A DNA stretch of 64,000 nt from Sinorhizobium sp. BG8 (GTDB lineage Bacteria; Pseudomonadota; Alphaproteobacteria; Rhizobiales; Rhizobiaceae): positions 2,995,501-3,059,500 of the forward strand of contig NZ_CP044011.1 of the NCBI RefSeq assembly GCF_016864555.1, given 5' to 3'. Below, piece by piece: positions 56,197 through 64,000 of this stretch. A program made the translations under genes and the position numbers. Below the pieces are notes generated by a model, which was given only the letters and a program-made list of their open reading frames with translations, was not told where the DNA came from and did no database searches. Positions within the stretch are counted from its first letter, which is position 1; each line of letters starts with the position of its first letter.

Positions 56197-56249
56197 AAAA
56201 AATCCCCGCGTATCAAACAGGCGAACCTATTGATAAGCTGGGGATTTTT
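56197..56249 (-). terminator. Terminator of tRNA-Leu
   Basis: Arms GGGGATTTTT (56240-56249) and AAAAAATCCCC (56197-56207) pair across a ~32-base loop. Read on the minus strand the exit is GGGGATTTTTT. It begins at the tRNA's CCA end. Confidence 0.65.
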
Positions 56250-56333
56250 GGTGCGGTCGAGAAGACTCGAACTTCCACGGGTTGCCCCACAGCGACCTCA
56301 ACGCTGCGCGTCTACCAATTCCGCCACGACCGC
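56249..56333 (-). tRNA. tRNA-Leu (anticodon GAG)
   Basis: An 85-nt class II tRNA with a long variable arm. The acceptor arm is GCGGTCG (complement of 56327-56333) with CGACCGC (complement of 56253-56259), discriminator A and encoded CCA (complement of 56249-56251). The anticodon stem is CAGCG/CGCTG with loop TTGAGGT, giving anticodon GAG. Confidence 0.97.
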
Positions 56334-56368
56334 ATCGTGGTAGGTGCCGAATTGCTCCGGCGGGGCTG

Positions 56369-56397
56369 CATGTAGCAAAAGCATCTGGGGTGCACAA
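56369..56397 (-). promoter_or_regulatory. Probable promoter of tRNA-Leu
   Basis: Minus-strand TTGTGC (complement of 56392-56397), a 17-base spacer and TACATG (complement of 56369-56374), about 36 bp before the tRNA 5' end. Confidence 0.4.
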
Positions 56398-56526
56398 GGC
56401 CATCACGACAGAAATTTGACGTCGAACGAAACAATTTCAACAGGCTCGTGCGTGACACTGTTTCGCCACTCAAAATCTCTTGCAAAAGGCCCTATATGGG
56501 CGACAGCCAAGAAGAACGGATATCCA

Positions 56527-57261
56527 ATGCAACGCGCAGACATACGATCCTCCATGCTGACGGCTCCCGGCTCCCCTCCCGTACGGTGGAGAATCGAGCC
56601 CGGCCTCACGCCCTATGATGTGGCCGTGGCAACCATGGAGCGCGAGGCAGCCGCAATCGCCAACGGCGAAGCGGACGAGCTTGTCTGGCTGGTCGAACAC
56701 CCTCCGCTCTACACCGCCGGAACGAGCGCAAGCGAAACCGATCTCGTGGAGCCTGATCGCTTTCCGGTATTCGCCACCGGACGCGGCGGTGAGTACACCT
56801 ATCACGGCCCCGGCCAGCGCGTGGTTTACGTCATGCTCGATCTGAAGCGCCGAAAGCAGGACGTACGCGCCTTTGTCGCCGCGCTCGAGGAAGTGATCAT
56901 CCAGACGCTCGATCGCATGAATATCCGCGGGGAGCGGCGCGAGGACCGCGTGGGCGTATGGGTGCGCCGTCCGGAACGGCCCGCACTGCCGGACGGGTCA
57001 CCGGCGGAGGACAAGGTCGCGGCGATCGGCATCAGACTTAGACGCTGGGTGAGCTTCCACGGATTTTCTCTCAACGTCGATCCCGACCTCGGCCATTTCG
57101 ACGGCATCGTCCCCTGCGGAATTCGCGGCTACGGTGTCACGAGCCTCGTAGACCTCGGTCTCCCGGTCATGATGAGTGATGTCGACATGCGCATCCGTTC
57201 CGCATTCGAAGAGGTATTCGGGCCTGTGGCCGACGACAACCTCAAAAGGGATGGCGCCTGA
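56527..57261 (+). CDS. lipB: Octanoyltransferase LipB
   Basis: A 244-residue enzyme that moves octanoate from ACP to lipoyl domains of the 2-oxoacid dehydrogenases. Conserved elements are [34 protein letters not shown] (active-site His), [20 protein letters not shown] (catalytic Lys) and [14 protein letters not shown] (catalytic Cys). Start at MQRADIR (ATG 56527), which has CGGA eight bases upstream; the open frame before it does not look coding. It converges with the M50 gene. Confidence 0.95.
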   Translation: MQRADIRSSMLTAPGSPPVRWRIEPGLTPYDVAVATMEREAAAIANGEADELVWLVEHPPLYTAGTSASETDLVEPDRFPVFATGRGGEYTYHGPGQRVVYVMLDLKRRKQDVRAFVAALEEVIIQTLDRMNIRGERREDRVGVWVRRPERPALPDGSPAEDKVAAIGIRLRRWVSFHGFSLNVDPDLGHFDGIVPCGIRGYGVTSLVDLGLPVMMSDVDMRIRSAFEEVFGPVADDNLKRDGA

Positions 57262-57292
57262 GGGCCGAACCGGCCTGCGGAGATTCGTGGGG

Positions 57293-58545
57293 TCAGCCGA
57301 ACAGCCGGTCGCAGGCGAAAACGATCGCATAGGCGTGCAGGGACAGCGTGGCCGCAAGTCCCAGCGAAACCGCAAGCCGCTGGCGGCTGGTGATTGGCTC
57401 CAATGCGCTGCGCGGCTTGATCGCTCGGCCGCGCGCGAAAAGACTCAGAATCGTGAAGACGGCGAGCCCGGCGATCAACGCCACAGGGGGCAAACCGATT
57501 CTCCAGCCGACCCAGAGAATCGCGAGCGTCACCGCAAAGGTCCCGGCTGCGAGCCCGTTCCTGGTTGGAAGGATTTGCCGCAAGACCTGCCCGCCGTCGA
57601 ATCGGTGCATCGGAAGCAGGTTCAGCAGGTTGAACGCCCCGAGAATCAGCAGGAAGATCAATGCGATGGAACTGACCATGGACGCACCAAACGCATGGGC
57701 GCCGATTGTCACGGGAACCATGAATGCGGAGATCCCCGCCCCATCAGGGCGCAACTCGCTACCTCGAACAGGGAATTATAGGGCCTGCCGCCGATCGCGA
57801 TTCCGCCAAGGAAGGGCACGAAGATCATGCGCACCCGCTGGTGGCCGAAGGCGCGATAGGCTGCCATATGACCAAGCTCGTGCAGCACGATGACAATGGT
57901 CAGCATCGTAGACAGCAGCAAACCATGCGTGGTCAGGCCGAAGAACGGCCATAGGAGCAAGGTCGAGAGCGCGGCCAAACCGGTTTGCGTCACAGGGTGC
58001 TCGAAGGTCGCGATTCGTTTGCTGGTCCCCGTCTTCAGCCAGCCGTCCAGCGCCTTCAGTTCGCGCGACAATGCGAAATAGCGGTAGAGCAGGAAGGCGA
58101 GGCCCCGGTAGCGATCCGTCTGCTCCACTTCGACGATTGCCCCGCCGCTGGTCGCCATGAGCCGGCGCACTTCGCGGAAATGCTGCCAGAAGGACGGATC
58201 GAGCGCGCTGTCCTCGATGATGCGCGATCTGTATGTGAAGATCCCCTCGCCCGGCTTCGACGCGTCGGCAACCTCCAGGACCCTGACGATGGGTTCTCCC
58301 TTGCGGTCGGGATGGGTGAGGCGCTGGCGCACCAGCCCGCCATCGAGTCGATCGCTGGACAGCACCGCATGGTACCAATTGGAATTTTCACCGCGCGGGT
58401 CCAGCGCGGGCCGGATCGAATCGACACCCGCCCGAAATGAGCGCCGGACCGTAAGTGTCCGCTTGCCGACCGGCGCTGCGAGCAGCAGCCAGATGAGGCC
58501 CAGATTGATCGTCAGCAGGACGATGACGGATTGCAGTGTCGACAA
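57293..58545 (-). CDS. M50 site-2-protease family protein, with a -1 frameshift at a G run
   Basis: A membrane metalloprotease-like protein of about 417 residues. After a first membrane span (5-25) comes a ~150-residue soluble domain of unknown type. The zinc motif HELGH is at 222-226 in a membrane helix. The second metal site (NLLPMHRFDGGQ) follows the frameshift, with two more spans at the C-terminus. One extra C near 57734-57742 (coding ATGGGGGCGGGG) joins VASCALMG to AGISAFMVPVTIG. It lacks a PDZ domain, so it is not RseP. TTG is the likely start (complement of 58543-58545). Substrate unknown. Confidence 0.8.
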
Positions 58546-58638
58546 CAGCCTGTTCCGCGGGCCATTGTGGCCCGACGGGGGATGCTAGGGTCAAATTCTT
58601 AAGAAAAACAACAACTGAGCAGACAGGACCTCGTCTCC

Positions 58639-59586
58639 TTATGGAGCAGGTGTGGCCACCTCCTGCATGCCGCTCTTCCTTTCGCGCCAGATGATGAACA
58701 GTCCCGATCCGACGATGATCGCGATACCCAGCCACCTGGAAAGAGTCGGGAACTCGCCGAACAGAGCATAGCCCAGGATGGTCGCCGATATGATCTCCAG
58801 ATACTGGAACGGAGCGAGCACCGAGAGCGGCGCCAGTCGGAATGCCCTGACGACGAGAAGATGCCCGTAACCCGAGAGGGCGCCGAGCACGAGGAGCAGG
58901 AAAAGCGTCCAGAGCGACTGCGGCAGCGACATCTCGAAATCGCCGATGCCGCCGGCGGTGCCGGCAAGAAGTGCGCCCCCCATGAACAGCGAGCCGCCTA
59001 CCCCGGCGATGGTCTGCATGGTCAGCGGTTCATCTGCATCCCCGGCGGCGCGGTTCAGGAAGAGATAGATCGAGAACAGCACCGCGCAACCGAACGGCAG
59101 CAGAGACTTGAGACCAAAGAGTGCGAAGCTCGGCTGGATCACGAGCAAGGCGCCGCCGAAGCCGATGGCGATCGCAAGCCAGCGGCGCCATCCCACTCTC
59201 TCGCCGAGCAGCACCGCGGACATGGCGGTGAGGATGAAGGGCTCGACGAAGTAGATCGCCAGGACGTCGACCAGCGGCATGTACTTGACGGCAACGAAGA
59301 AGAGCAGGCTGGCGGCCCCGTGGATCATTCCTCTGAAGAGGTTCATCCATGGCCGCTTCGCCCGCCAGGTGGCGCCCTTGAGGAAGAACAGCAAGGGAAG
59401 CGTACAGACGAGCTGGAAGAAGAAACGATAGAAGGTGACCTGTGCCGGCGACATGTCCTGGATCGTCGCCATGTACTTGGCGATCGCGTCCATGACCGGC
59501 AGGATCATCATGGCGGAGGCCATGAGAGCCAGCCCACGGCGGGGGTCTGTTTGGCGATTGAGAGCTTGCTGCGGGATGCTGGCCAT
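58639..59586 (-). CDS. EamA family (DMT) transporter
   Basis: A 315-residue inner-membrane transporter of the drug/metabolite superfamily with ten predicted spans in two EamA repeats (about 20-150 and 165-300). Repeat landmarks are MPLVDVLAIYFVEPFILTAM and LAPLSVLAPFQYLEIISATI, with WLGIAIIVGSGLFIIW at the end. Substrate cannot be inferred. The ATG complementary to 59584-59586 gives a cytoplasmic N-terminus. Confidence 0.9.
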   Translation of the reverse strand: MASIPQQALNRQTDPRRGLALMASAMMILPVMDAIAKYMATIQDMSPAQVTFYRFFFQLVCTLPLLFFLKGATWRAKRPWMNLFRGMIHGAASLLFFVAVKYMPLVDVLAIYFVEPFILTAMSAVLLGERVGWRRWLAIAIGFGGALLVIQPSFALFGLKSLLPFGCAVLFSIYLFLNRAAGDADEPLTMQTIAGVGGSLFMGGALLAGTAGGIGDFEMSLPQSLWTLFLLLVLGALSGYGHLLVVRAFRLAPLSVLAPFQYLEIISATILGYALFGEFPTLSRWLGIAIIVGSGLFIIWRERKSGMQEVATPAP

Positions 59587-59889
59587 CGAAAATTCCGTTC
59601 GTAGCCTGTCTTACCGCATCCGGCGCGGGAGGCAACGTGCGAAAACCCAGAAACCGGATTCGCGAGATTTCACGGACGTTTCGAGGGAGCCAAACTAGGG
59701 CGGCGGCGCGGATGGAGCTATTTGTGCCGTAGCCGGATAGCCGAGCGCATGCACGGGTCTGTAGTCTTGCCTGTCGAAGCAGCACGTCGGATTTCGTTCT
59801 GCCCATCTCTGGGCACGGCGTGCGTAAGACCGACGCGAGGATGCACTTCATGCCTTTTCGCGGCGGCCGGGGCGTTCCAGAGGACCGCG

Positions 59890-60294
59890 ATGACAGATAC
59901 TGAAGACGACAACACTATTCCCTTTCGCTCCGGCCACATGGATGGCGACACGCTCGGCGGCCGCATCTGGCGGGCGCGCGATGCCCTGAACATGTCGCTG
60001 GACGATCTGGCCGCGCGGATGGGCCTTCCGCAGGAGACGGTCTCGGACTGGGAACGGGACCACGCCGAGCCGCGGACGAATGCACTCTATCTCCTCGCCG
60101 GTGTGCTGGGCGTTTCCCCATCCTGGCTTATCGCGGGAATTGGCCAGTCTCCCGAGGACGCCAATCACCACAGCGAACTCCATCCGATCATGCGGCAGCT
60201 CCATCACATCAGAGCCCTGCACGAACAGACGGGTACGGCGATAGCCGCGCTTGAGGCAGAGATCGCGAAACTGACGTTGCGCGACCGCGATTGA
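59890..60294 (+). CDS. XRE family helix-turn-helix regulator
   Basis: A 134-residue DNA-binding protein. The HTH_3 domain (about 24-80) reads GRIWRARDALNMSLDDLAAR, then MGLPQETVSDWERDHAEPRTNALYLLAGVLGVSPSWLIAG. The C-terminal helix (RQLHHIRALHEQTGTAIAALEAEIAKL) probably mediates dimerisation. AGGA precedes the ATG at 59890. It lies 89 bp before frmA on the same strand and is a candidate regulator of the formaldehyde genes, by position only. Confidence 0.85.
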   Translation: MTDTEDDNTIPFRSGHMDGDTLGGRIWRARDALNMSLDDLAARMGLPQETVSDWERDHAEPRTNALYLLAGVLGVSPSWLIAGIGQSPEDANHHSELHPIMRQLHHIRALHEQTGTAIAALEAEIAKLTLRDRD

Positions 60295-60383
60295 CGTTTT
60301 TCCCCAGGCGGGGTTGAGGCCACGGTCGCTCTCTGCAATGGTCCGCCCCGAAGACTCACATCAGGCATATGGAGTAAGAGACG

Positions 60384-61511
60384 ATGGACGTACGCGCCGC
60401 AGTCGCCGTTCAAGCCGGCAAACCACTCGAAGTCATGACCGTTCAACTCGAGGGACCGCGCGCGGGCGAGGTGCTCGTGGAAATCAAGGCCACGGGCATC
60501 TGCCATACCGACGAGTTCACCCTCTCCGGGGCCGATCCGGAAGGCATTTTCCCGGCGATTCTCGGCCATGAAGGCGCCGGTATCGTGGTCGACGTCGGCC
60601 CGGGCGTGACCTCGGTCAAGAAGGGCGACCATGTCATCCCGCTCTATACGCCGGAATGCCGCTCCTGCCCCTCCTGCCTCTCGCGCAAGACCAATCTGTG
60701 CACCGCCATCCGCGCCACCCAAGGCCAGGGCCTCATGCCGGACGGCACCTCCCGCTTCTCGATCGGCAAGGACAAGATCTTCCACTACATGGGTTGCTCG
60801 ACCTTCGCCAATTATACGGTTCTGCCGGAAATCGCTGTCGCCAAGGTCAATCCGGACGCCCCGTTCGACAAGATCTGCTACATCGGCTGCGGTGTCACGA
60901 CGGGCATAGGCGCTGTCATCAACACGGCCAAAGTCGAAATCGGCTCCACGGCAATCGTGTTCGGTCTCGGCGGCATCGGCCTCAACGTGATCCAGGGACT
61001 TCGCCTCGCCGGTGCCGACATGATCATCGGCGTAGACCTCAACAACGACAAGAAGGAATGGGGCGAACGCTTTGGAATGACACACTTTGTCAATCCGAAG
61101 GAAGTTGATGGCGATATCGTCCCCTACCTCGTCAACCTGACCAAGCGCGGTGCGGACCAGATCGGTGGGGCTGACTATACATTCGACTGCACCGGCAACA
61201 CCAAAGTGATGCGCCAGGCACTCGAAGCCTCGCACCGCGGCTGGGGCAAGTCGGTCGTGATCGGCGTCGCCGGTGCCGGGCAGGAAATCTCCACCCGTCC
61301 GTTCCAGCTCGTGACCGGCCGTTCCTGGATGGGTACGGCTTTTGGCGGCGCCCGCGGCCGGACCGACGTTCCGAAGATCGTCGACTGGTACATGGAGGGC
61401 AAGATCCAGATCGATCCGATGATCACGCACACGATGCCGCTCGAAGACATCAACAAGGGCTTTGACCTGATGCACGAAGGCAAATCCATCCGCAGCGTCG
61501 TGGTTTATTAA
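60384..61511 (+). CDS. frmA: S-(hydroxymethyl)glutathione dehydrogenase (class III alcohol dehydrogenase)
   Basis: A 375-residue NAD-dependent zinc enzyme that oxidises S-hydroxymethylglutathione to S-formylglutathione; the class also reduces S-nitrosoglutathione. Catalytic zinc ligands are in [11 protein letters not shown] and GHEGAGIV. The structural zinc is held by four Cys in [16 protein letters not shown]. The NAD fold has [20 protein letters not shown]. The [12 protein letters not shown] loop is specific to class III. A GGAG-type site (TATGGAGTAAGAG) lies before the ATG at 60384. Confidence 0.96.
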   Translation: MDVRAAVAVQAGKPLEVMTVQLEGPRAGEVLVEIKATGICHTDEFTLSGADPEGIFPAILGHEGAGIVVDVGPGVTSVKKGDHVIPLYTPECRSCPSCLSRKTNLCTAIRATQGQGLMPDGTSRFSIGKDKIFHYMGCSTFANYTVLPEIAVAKVNPDAPFDKICYIGCGVTTGIGAVINTAKVEIGSTAIVFGLGGIGLNVIQGLRLAGADMIIGVDLNNDKKEWGERFGMTHFVNPKEVDGDIVPYLVNLTKRGADQIGGADYTFDCTGNTKVMRQALEASHRGWGKSVVIGVAGAGQEISTRPFQLVTGRSWMGTAFGGARGRTDVPKIVDWYMEGKIQIDPMITHTMPLEDINKGFDLMHEGKSIRSVVVY

Positions 61512-61558
61512 GGCAGAGCCACTAGGGTTCCGGCGAGATTTTTCACCGGAGCCCTTCC

Positions 61559-61966
61559 ATGCCCATTCAACGTGCCGTTCTGGCCGCCGCAATACTCGTT
61601 CTTCCGGTGGCCGCCGCCAATTTCGATGCGAACCATGTCAGCCGCTGGAAACCTTCCACCAAGATGACGGCCGGCGTCGGCGTTGCGGCCATCGCGAGTG
61701 GAAGCGCGACGATCGGGAGCGGTTCGAACGCGCCCACGGAAGACATGGCGACGGCAGTTGGAGCGTACGGCACTGGGTATGACCAAGGACTGCAGGCCCC
61801 TCACCTGGATGGTTTGTTGGCCGGCCGGTCTACGCTTGGCGCCCCGCAATTGCTCACCGGCGAACCGTCGTACCCGAATGTCGTCATGATCGATACGGAC
61901 GCTGGCAGCGACAATGCGCAGGCATCGGCGGAAAACGCTCTCGGCGTGTCTCCCGACAGGCGGTAA
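61559..61966 (+). CDS. Hypothetical secreted protein
   Basis: A 135-residue protein with a signal-peptide-like start (MPIQRAVLAAAILVLPVAAA). The mature part is Gly/Ser/Ala-rich (VAAIASGSATIGSGSNAPTE), with a later acidic segment (VVMIDTDAGSDNAQ). GGAGCC lies about 8 bases before the ATG. No family recognised; other frames overlap, so coding status is moderate. Confidence 0.4.
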   Translation: MPIQRAVLAAAILVLPVAAANFDANHVSRWKPSTKMTAGVGVAAIASGSATIGSGSNAPTEDMATAVGAYGTGYDQGLQAPHLDGLLAGRSTLGAPQLLTGEPSYPNVVMIDTDAGSDNAQASAENALGVSPDRR

Positions 61967-62133
61967 CTTGCCGAATGAAGGTGCGGGCGGGTAGTCACGG
62001 CGGCGGGTTGCCCGCGTCCCAATCCTCTCCCGCCCGATGACACCCCTCGGTGGCCGGGCGATACGTGAGGTGATAGTGTGCCCACTCATGCGGCAATGCC
62101 GAAAACCGCGAGAACACCGAAGCATTGAGAACG

Positions 62134-62220
62134 ATGGACCAAACGATACGCAAGACATTGATCGCACGCGGCGCGCTTGTCACGCACCGGCTCGTTCAGA
62201 TCATCGACGCGGCCGGCTAG
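62134..62220 (+). CDS. Possible 28-residue leader-like peptide upstream of the DUF188 gene
   Basis: ATG at 62134, with GAGA six bases upstream, opens a 28-codon frame (MDQTIRKTLIARGALVTHRL onward) that stops TAG at 62218-62220, three bases before the next ATG at 62224. It is basic and amphipathic. The tight spacing suggests translational coupling, but there is no other support. Confidence 0.3.
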   Translation: MDQTIRKTLIARGALVTHRLVQIIDAAG

Positions 62221-62223
62221 ACC

Positions 62224-62700
62224 ATGACTGAGGACACGATCGATATCTTTGTTGATGCGGATGCGTGCCCGGTGAAGGCCGAGGTGCAGAAAGTGGCGGA
62301 ACGCCACGGGTTCCGCGTCACCTTCGTGGCCAATTCCGGCTTGCGCCCGTCCCGCGACCCGCTGGTGCGCAACATCATCGTCTCCGGCAGCTTCGATGCT
62401 GCGGACGACTGGATCGTCGATCACGTTTCACAGGGCGACATCGTAGTTACCGCGGACGTGCCTCTTGCGGGTCGATGCGTCGGGAAGGATGCATTCGTCA
62501 CCGGCCCCACTGGGCGCGTCTTCGACAAGGCGAACATCGGCATGGCGAGCGCGATGCGCGATCTCGGTGCGCATCTGCGAGAAACCGGAGAAAGCAAGGG
62601 TTACAACGCCGCCTTCTCGGCGCGCGACCGTTCCGCCTTCCTTGAAACGCTGGAGCGCCTTTGCCGAAGGGCGAAGTCTGCCCGGGAAGGCAGCCCGTAG
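62224..62700 (+). CDS. YaiI/YqxD family protein (UPF0178, DUF188)
   Basis: A 158-residue protein of a conserved family with a PIN-like/NYN nuclease-related fold and unproven function. The Asp-rich N-terminus IDIFVDADACPVKAEVQ and the ITA-DVPLAGRCVGK segment (VVTADVPLAGRCVGKDAF) hold the likely metal-binding acidic residues. The C-terminal tail is basic. It starts right after the tiny frame at 62134-62220 and ends 2 bp before the DUF1345 gene. Confidence 0.9.
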   Translation: MTEDTIDIFVDADACPVKAEVQKVAERHGFRVTFVANSGLRPSRDPLVRNIIVSGSFDAADDWIVDHVSQGDIVVTADVPLAGRCVGKDAFVTGPTGRVFDKANIGMASAMRDLGAHLRETGESKGYNAAFSARDRSAFLETLERLCRRAKSAREGSP

Positions 62701-62702
62701 CG

Positions 62703-63365
62703 ATGACTGTACGATCGCACAAGGCAATCGCAACCGCCCGCCATCGCCCTTTCTATATCGCCGCTCTCATCTCGCTCGTCATTCTGCCGGTAGCAGTTTA
62801 CGCGAAGGTGCAGCTGGCCGCGCAACTGACCGGAATTGCCTTCTTCCTCATTTATCTCCTGCTGATCGGCCGGCGCCTGCCCCAACTCAGCGGTAGTTAT
62901 CTGAAAAACCACGCGACGGACTCCGACGCGCCGGCACCCATCATCCTCATCGTCACCGTCGGCGCATTCGTCCTGTCGCTCGCCTCGCTTTTCATCGTTC
63001 TGCAGGAGGGCGAGGATGTCGTGCAGCTCGACCTTGTGCTGTCCTTTGCCTCGGTGATCCTCGGCTGGTTTACCATCCACACCATGGCGGCGGTGCACTA
63101 TGCGCATGTGTACTGGCGCCCCCATGGCGGCAAGGCGCTGAGCGCCCAGGAGCGCGGGCTCGACTTTCCGCAGACCGCGGCACCCGGCATCTATGATTTC
63201 CTCTATTTCGCCTTCGTCGTCGGGATGACGGCGCAGACGTCGGACGTCGCAGTCACCACCACGGAGATGCGGAAGCTTAACCTCCTCCACGCGATCGTCT
63301 CCTTCTTCTTCAACACCGTCCTGGTCGCGGCCGCCGTCAATGCGGCGGTGACGCTCGCCTCGTGA
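62703..63365 (+). CDS. DUF1345 membrane protein
   Basis: A 220-residue inner-membrane protein with five to six spans. The conserved DUF1345 region is FTIHTMAAVHYAHVYWRPH and then DFLYFAFVVGMTAQTSDVAVTTTEMRKL. The charged and aromatic residues in these stretches are family hallmarks; no function is known. ATG at 62703, 2 bp after the previous gene. It precedes fghA by 25 bp. Confidence 0.88.
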   Translation: MTVRSHKAIATARHRPFYIAALISLVILPVAVYAKVQLAAQLTGIAFFLIYLLLIGRRLPQLSGSYLKNHATDSDAPAPIILIVTVGAFVLSLASLFIVLQEGEDVVQLDLVLSFASVILGWFTIHTMAAVHYAHVYWRPHGGKALSAQERGLDFPQTAAPGIYDFLYFAFVVGMTAQTSDVAVTTTEMRKLNLLHAIVSFFFNTVLVAAAVNAAVTLAS

Positions 63366-63390
63366 ACGGCAACTATCCAATGGAGCTAGC

Positions 63391-64000
63391 ATGAAAGTAC
63401 TGTCCCAGAATCAGGCCTTCGGCGGCATGCAGGGCGTCTTCGCCCACGATTCGCTTGCCTGCAATTGCGAGATGACCTTCGCGGTCTTCGTCCCTCCGAA
63501 GGCGATCACGGAACCCTGCCCGGTCCTGTGGTATCTTTCGGGCCTGACGTGCACCCATGCCAATGTCATGGAAAAGGGCGAGTATCGGCGCATGGCCGCC
63601 GAGCTGGGTCTGATCATCGTCTGCCCGGACACCAGCCCGCGCGGCAACGACGTGCCGGACGAACTGACCAATTGGCAGATGGGCAAGGGTGCGGGCTTCT
63701 ACCTCGACGCGACGGAGAAGCCCTGGGCCGAGCACTACCAGATGTACACTTACATCACCGAGGAACTCCCTGCCTTCGTCGGCCAACACTTCCGCATGGA
63801 CATGACGCGACAGGGCATCTTTGGCCACTCCATGGGTGGGCATGGCGCCATGACGATCGCCCTCAAGAACCCTGATCGCTTCCGGAGCTGCTCGGCCTTT
63901 GCGCCGATCGTTCAACCGATGACCGCCGACTGGTCGTCGCAATCCTTCGAGAAGTACCTCGGCGCCGATACCTCGGCATGGCGGGAGTACGATGCCTGTG
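63391..64000 (+). CDS. fghA: S-formylglutathione hydrolase (3' end outside window)
   Basis: The first ~203 residues of an esterase D-type alpha/beta hydrolase (~280 expected). It hydrolyses S-formylglutathione to formate and glutathione, the step after FrmA. The oxyanion-hole region is LSGLTCTHANVMEK, and the nucleophile elbow is GIFGHSMGGHGAM. The catalytic Asp and His lie beyond the window end. GGAG is seven bases before the ATG at 63391. It completes the formaldehyde pathway with frmA 1.9 kb upstream. Confidence 0.95.
   Translation, partial: MKVLSQNQAFGGMQGVFAHDSLACNCEMTFAVFVPPKAITEPCPVLWYLSGLTCTHANVMEKGEYRRMAAELGLIIVCPDTSPRGNDVPDELTNWQMGKGAGFYLDATEKPWAEHYQMYTYITEELPAFVGQHFRMDMTRQGIFGHSMGGHGAMTIALKNPDRFRSCSAFAPIVQPMTADWSSQSFEKYLGADTSAWREYDAC

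Noticed and set aside
55806-56375. 189-codon plus-strand frame across tRNA-Leu
   Set aside because: It reads through the tRNA gene and its terminator and has no ribosome-binding site or family match.

Overview
The window is chromosomal DNA of a GC-rich alphaproteobacterium, almost certainly a member of the Rhizobiaceae (Rhizobium/Ensifer-type). The grounds are gene order and gene content: a reverse-strand block rpsB-tsf-pyrH-frr-uppS-cdsA-rseP-bamA-lpxD-fabZ-lpxA-lpxI-lpxB facing gltA, use of LpxI rather than LpxH, a metC/aapJQMP amino-acid transport locus, EipB, and separate genes for NDUFS4-like and NDUFS6-like complex I accessory proteins. No phage, transposon, integrase or CRISPR array is visible.

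Layout. 1-806: 3' end of gltA. 834-14268 (minus): a translation and envelope super-operon covering ribosomal protein S2, EF-Ts, UMP kinase, ribosome recycling factor, undecaprenyl-PP synthase, CDP-diglyceride synthase, the RseP protease, BamA and the lipid A genes. 14468-24374: eipB, ridA/GDPD/FemAB-like/HIT genes, azlCD, clpS-clpA, a phasin with a strong promoter, a DUF3126 gene and cysE. 24458-33727: a hydrolase, a zf-CHCC protein, an FAD monooxygenase, metC, the aapJQMP general L-amino-acid ABC operon and a GlxA-type regulator. 33728-41740: an accessory-looking stretch holding tRNA-Pro(TGG), a candidate small RNA, an RTX calcium-binding protein, an OmpA-like protein, a Cys-rich protein, the NDUFS4-like gene, tRNA-Arg(TCT), and a STAS/MarC pair. 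41740-51473: a MerR regulator, mgtE, a degenerate peptide-deformylase-like gene, two transglutaminase-like genes, a molybdenum hydroxylase (IorA/IorB-type) with a dihaem cytochrome c, and a PAS-GGDEF gene. 51686-56333: a phosphoesterase, a SRAP protein, a group of very small genes and tRNA-Leu(GAG). 56527-64000: lipB, an M50 protease, an EamA transporter, an XRE regulator, and the formaldehyde-detoxification genes frmA and fghA (the latter cut by the window end).

The strongest global signal is technical. Seven otherwise intact genes (lpxD, pyrH, aapM, the RTX gene, mgtE, the GGDEF gene and an M50 protease) each carry one -1 frameshift. Every one falls in a run of G or C and is repaired by adding one base to that run. 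Because lpxD and pyrH are normally essential, this looks like homopolymer under-calling in the assembly rather than gene decay, and those genes are annotated as full length across the shift.

The most biologically interesting items are: (i) a peptide-deformylase homologue that has lost two of three metal ligands and sits beside two transglutaminase-like genes; (ii) three consecutive tiny Pro/Asp-rich disordered proteins, the first and third of which share a motif; (iii) further very short genes with good ribosome-binding sites, including a 39-residue single-span membrane protein; (iv) an orphan plus-strand intrinsic terminator with a C-rich upstream segment next to tRNA-Pro, suggesting an sRNA; and (v) a three-gene Tat-exported molybdenum hydroxylase/dihaem cytochrome module. 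None of these amounts to a proven new system.
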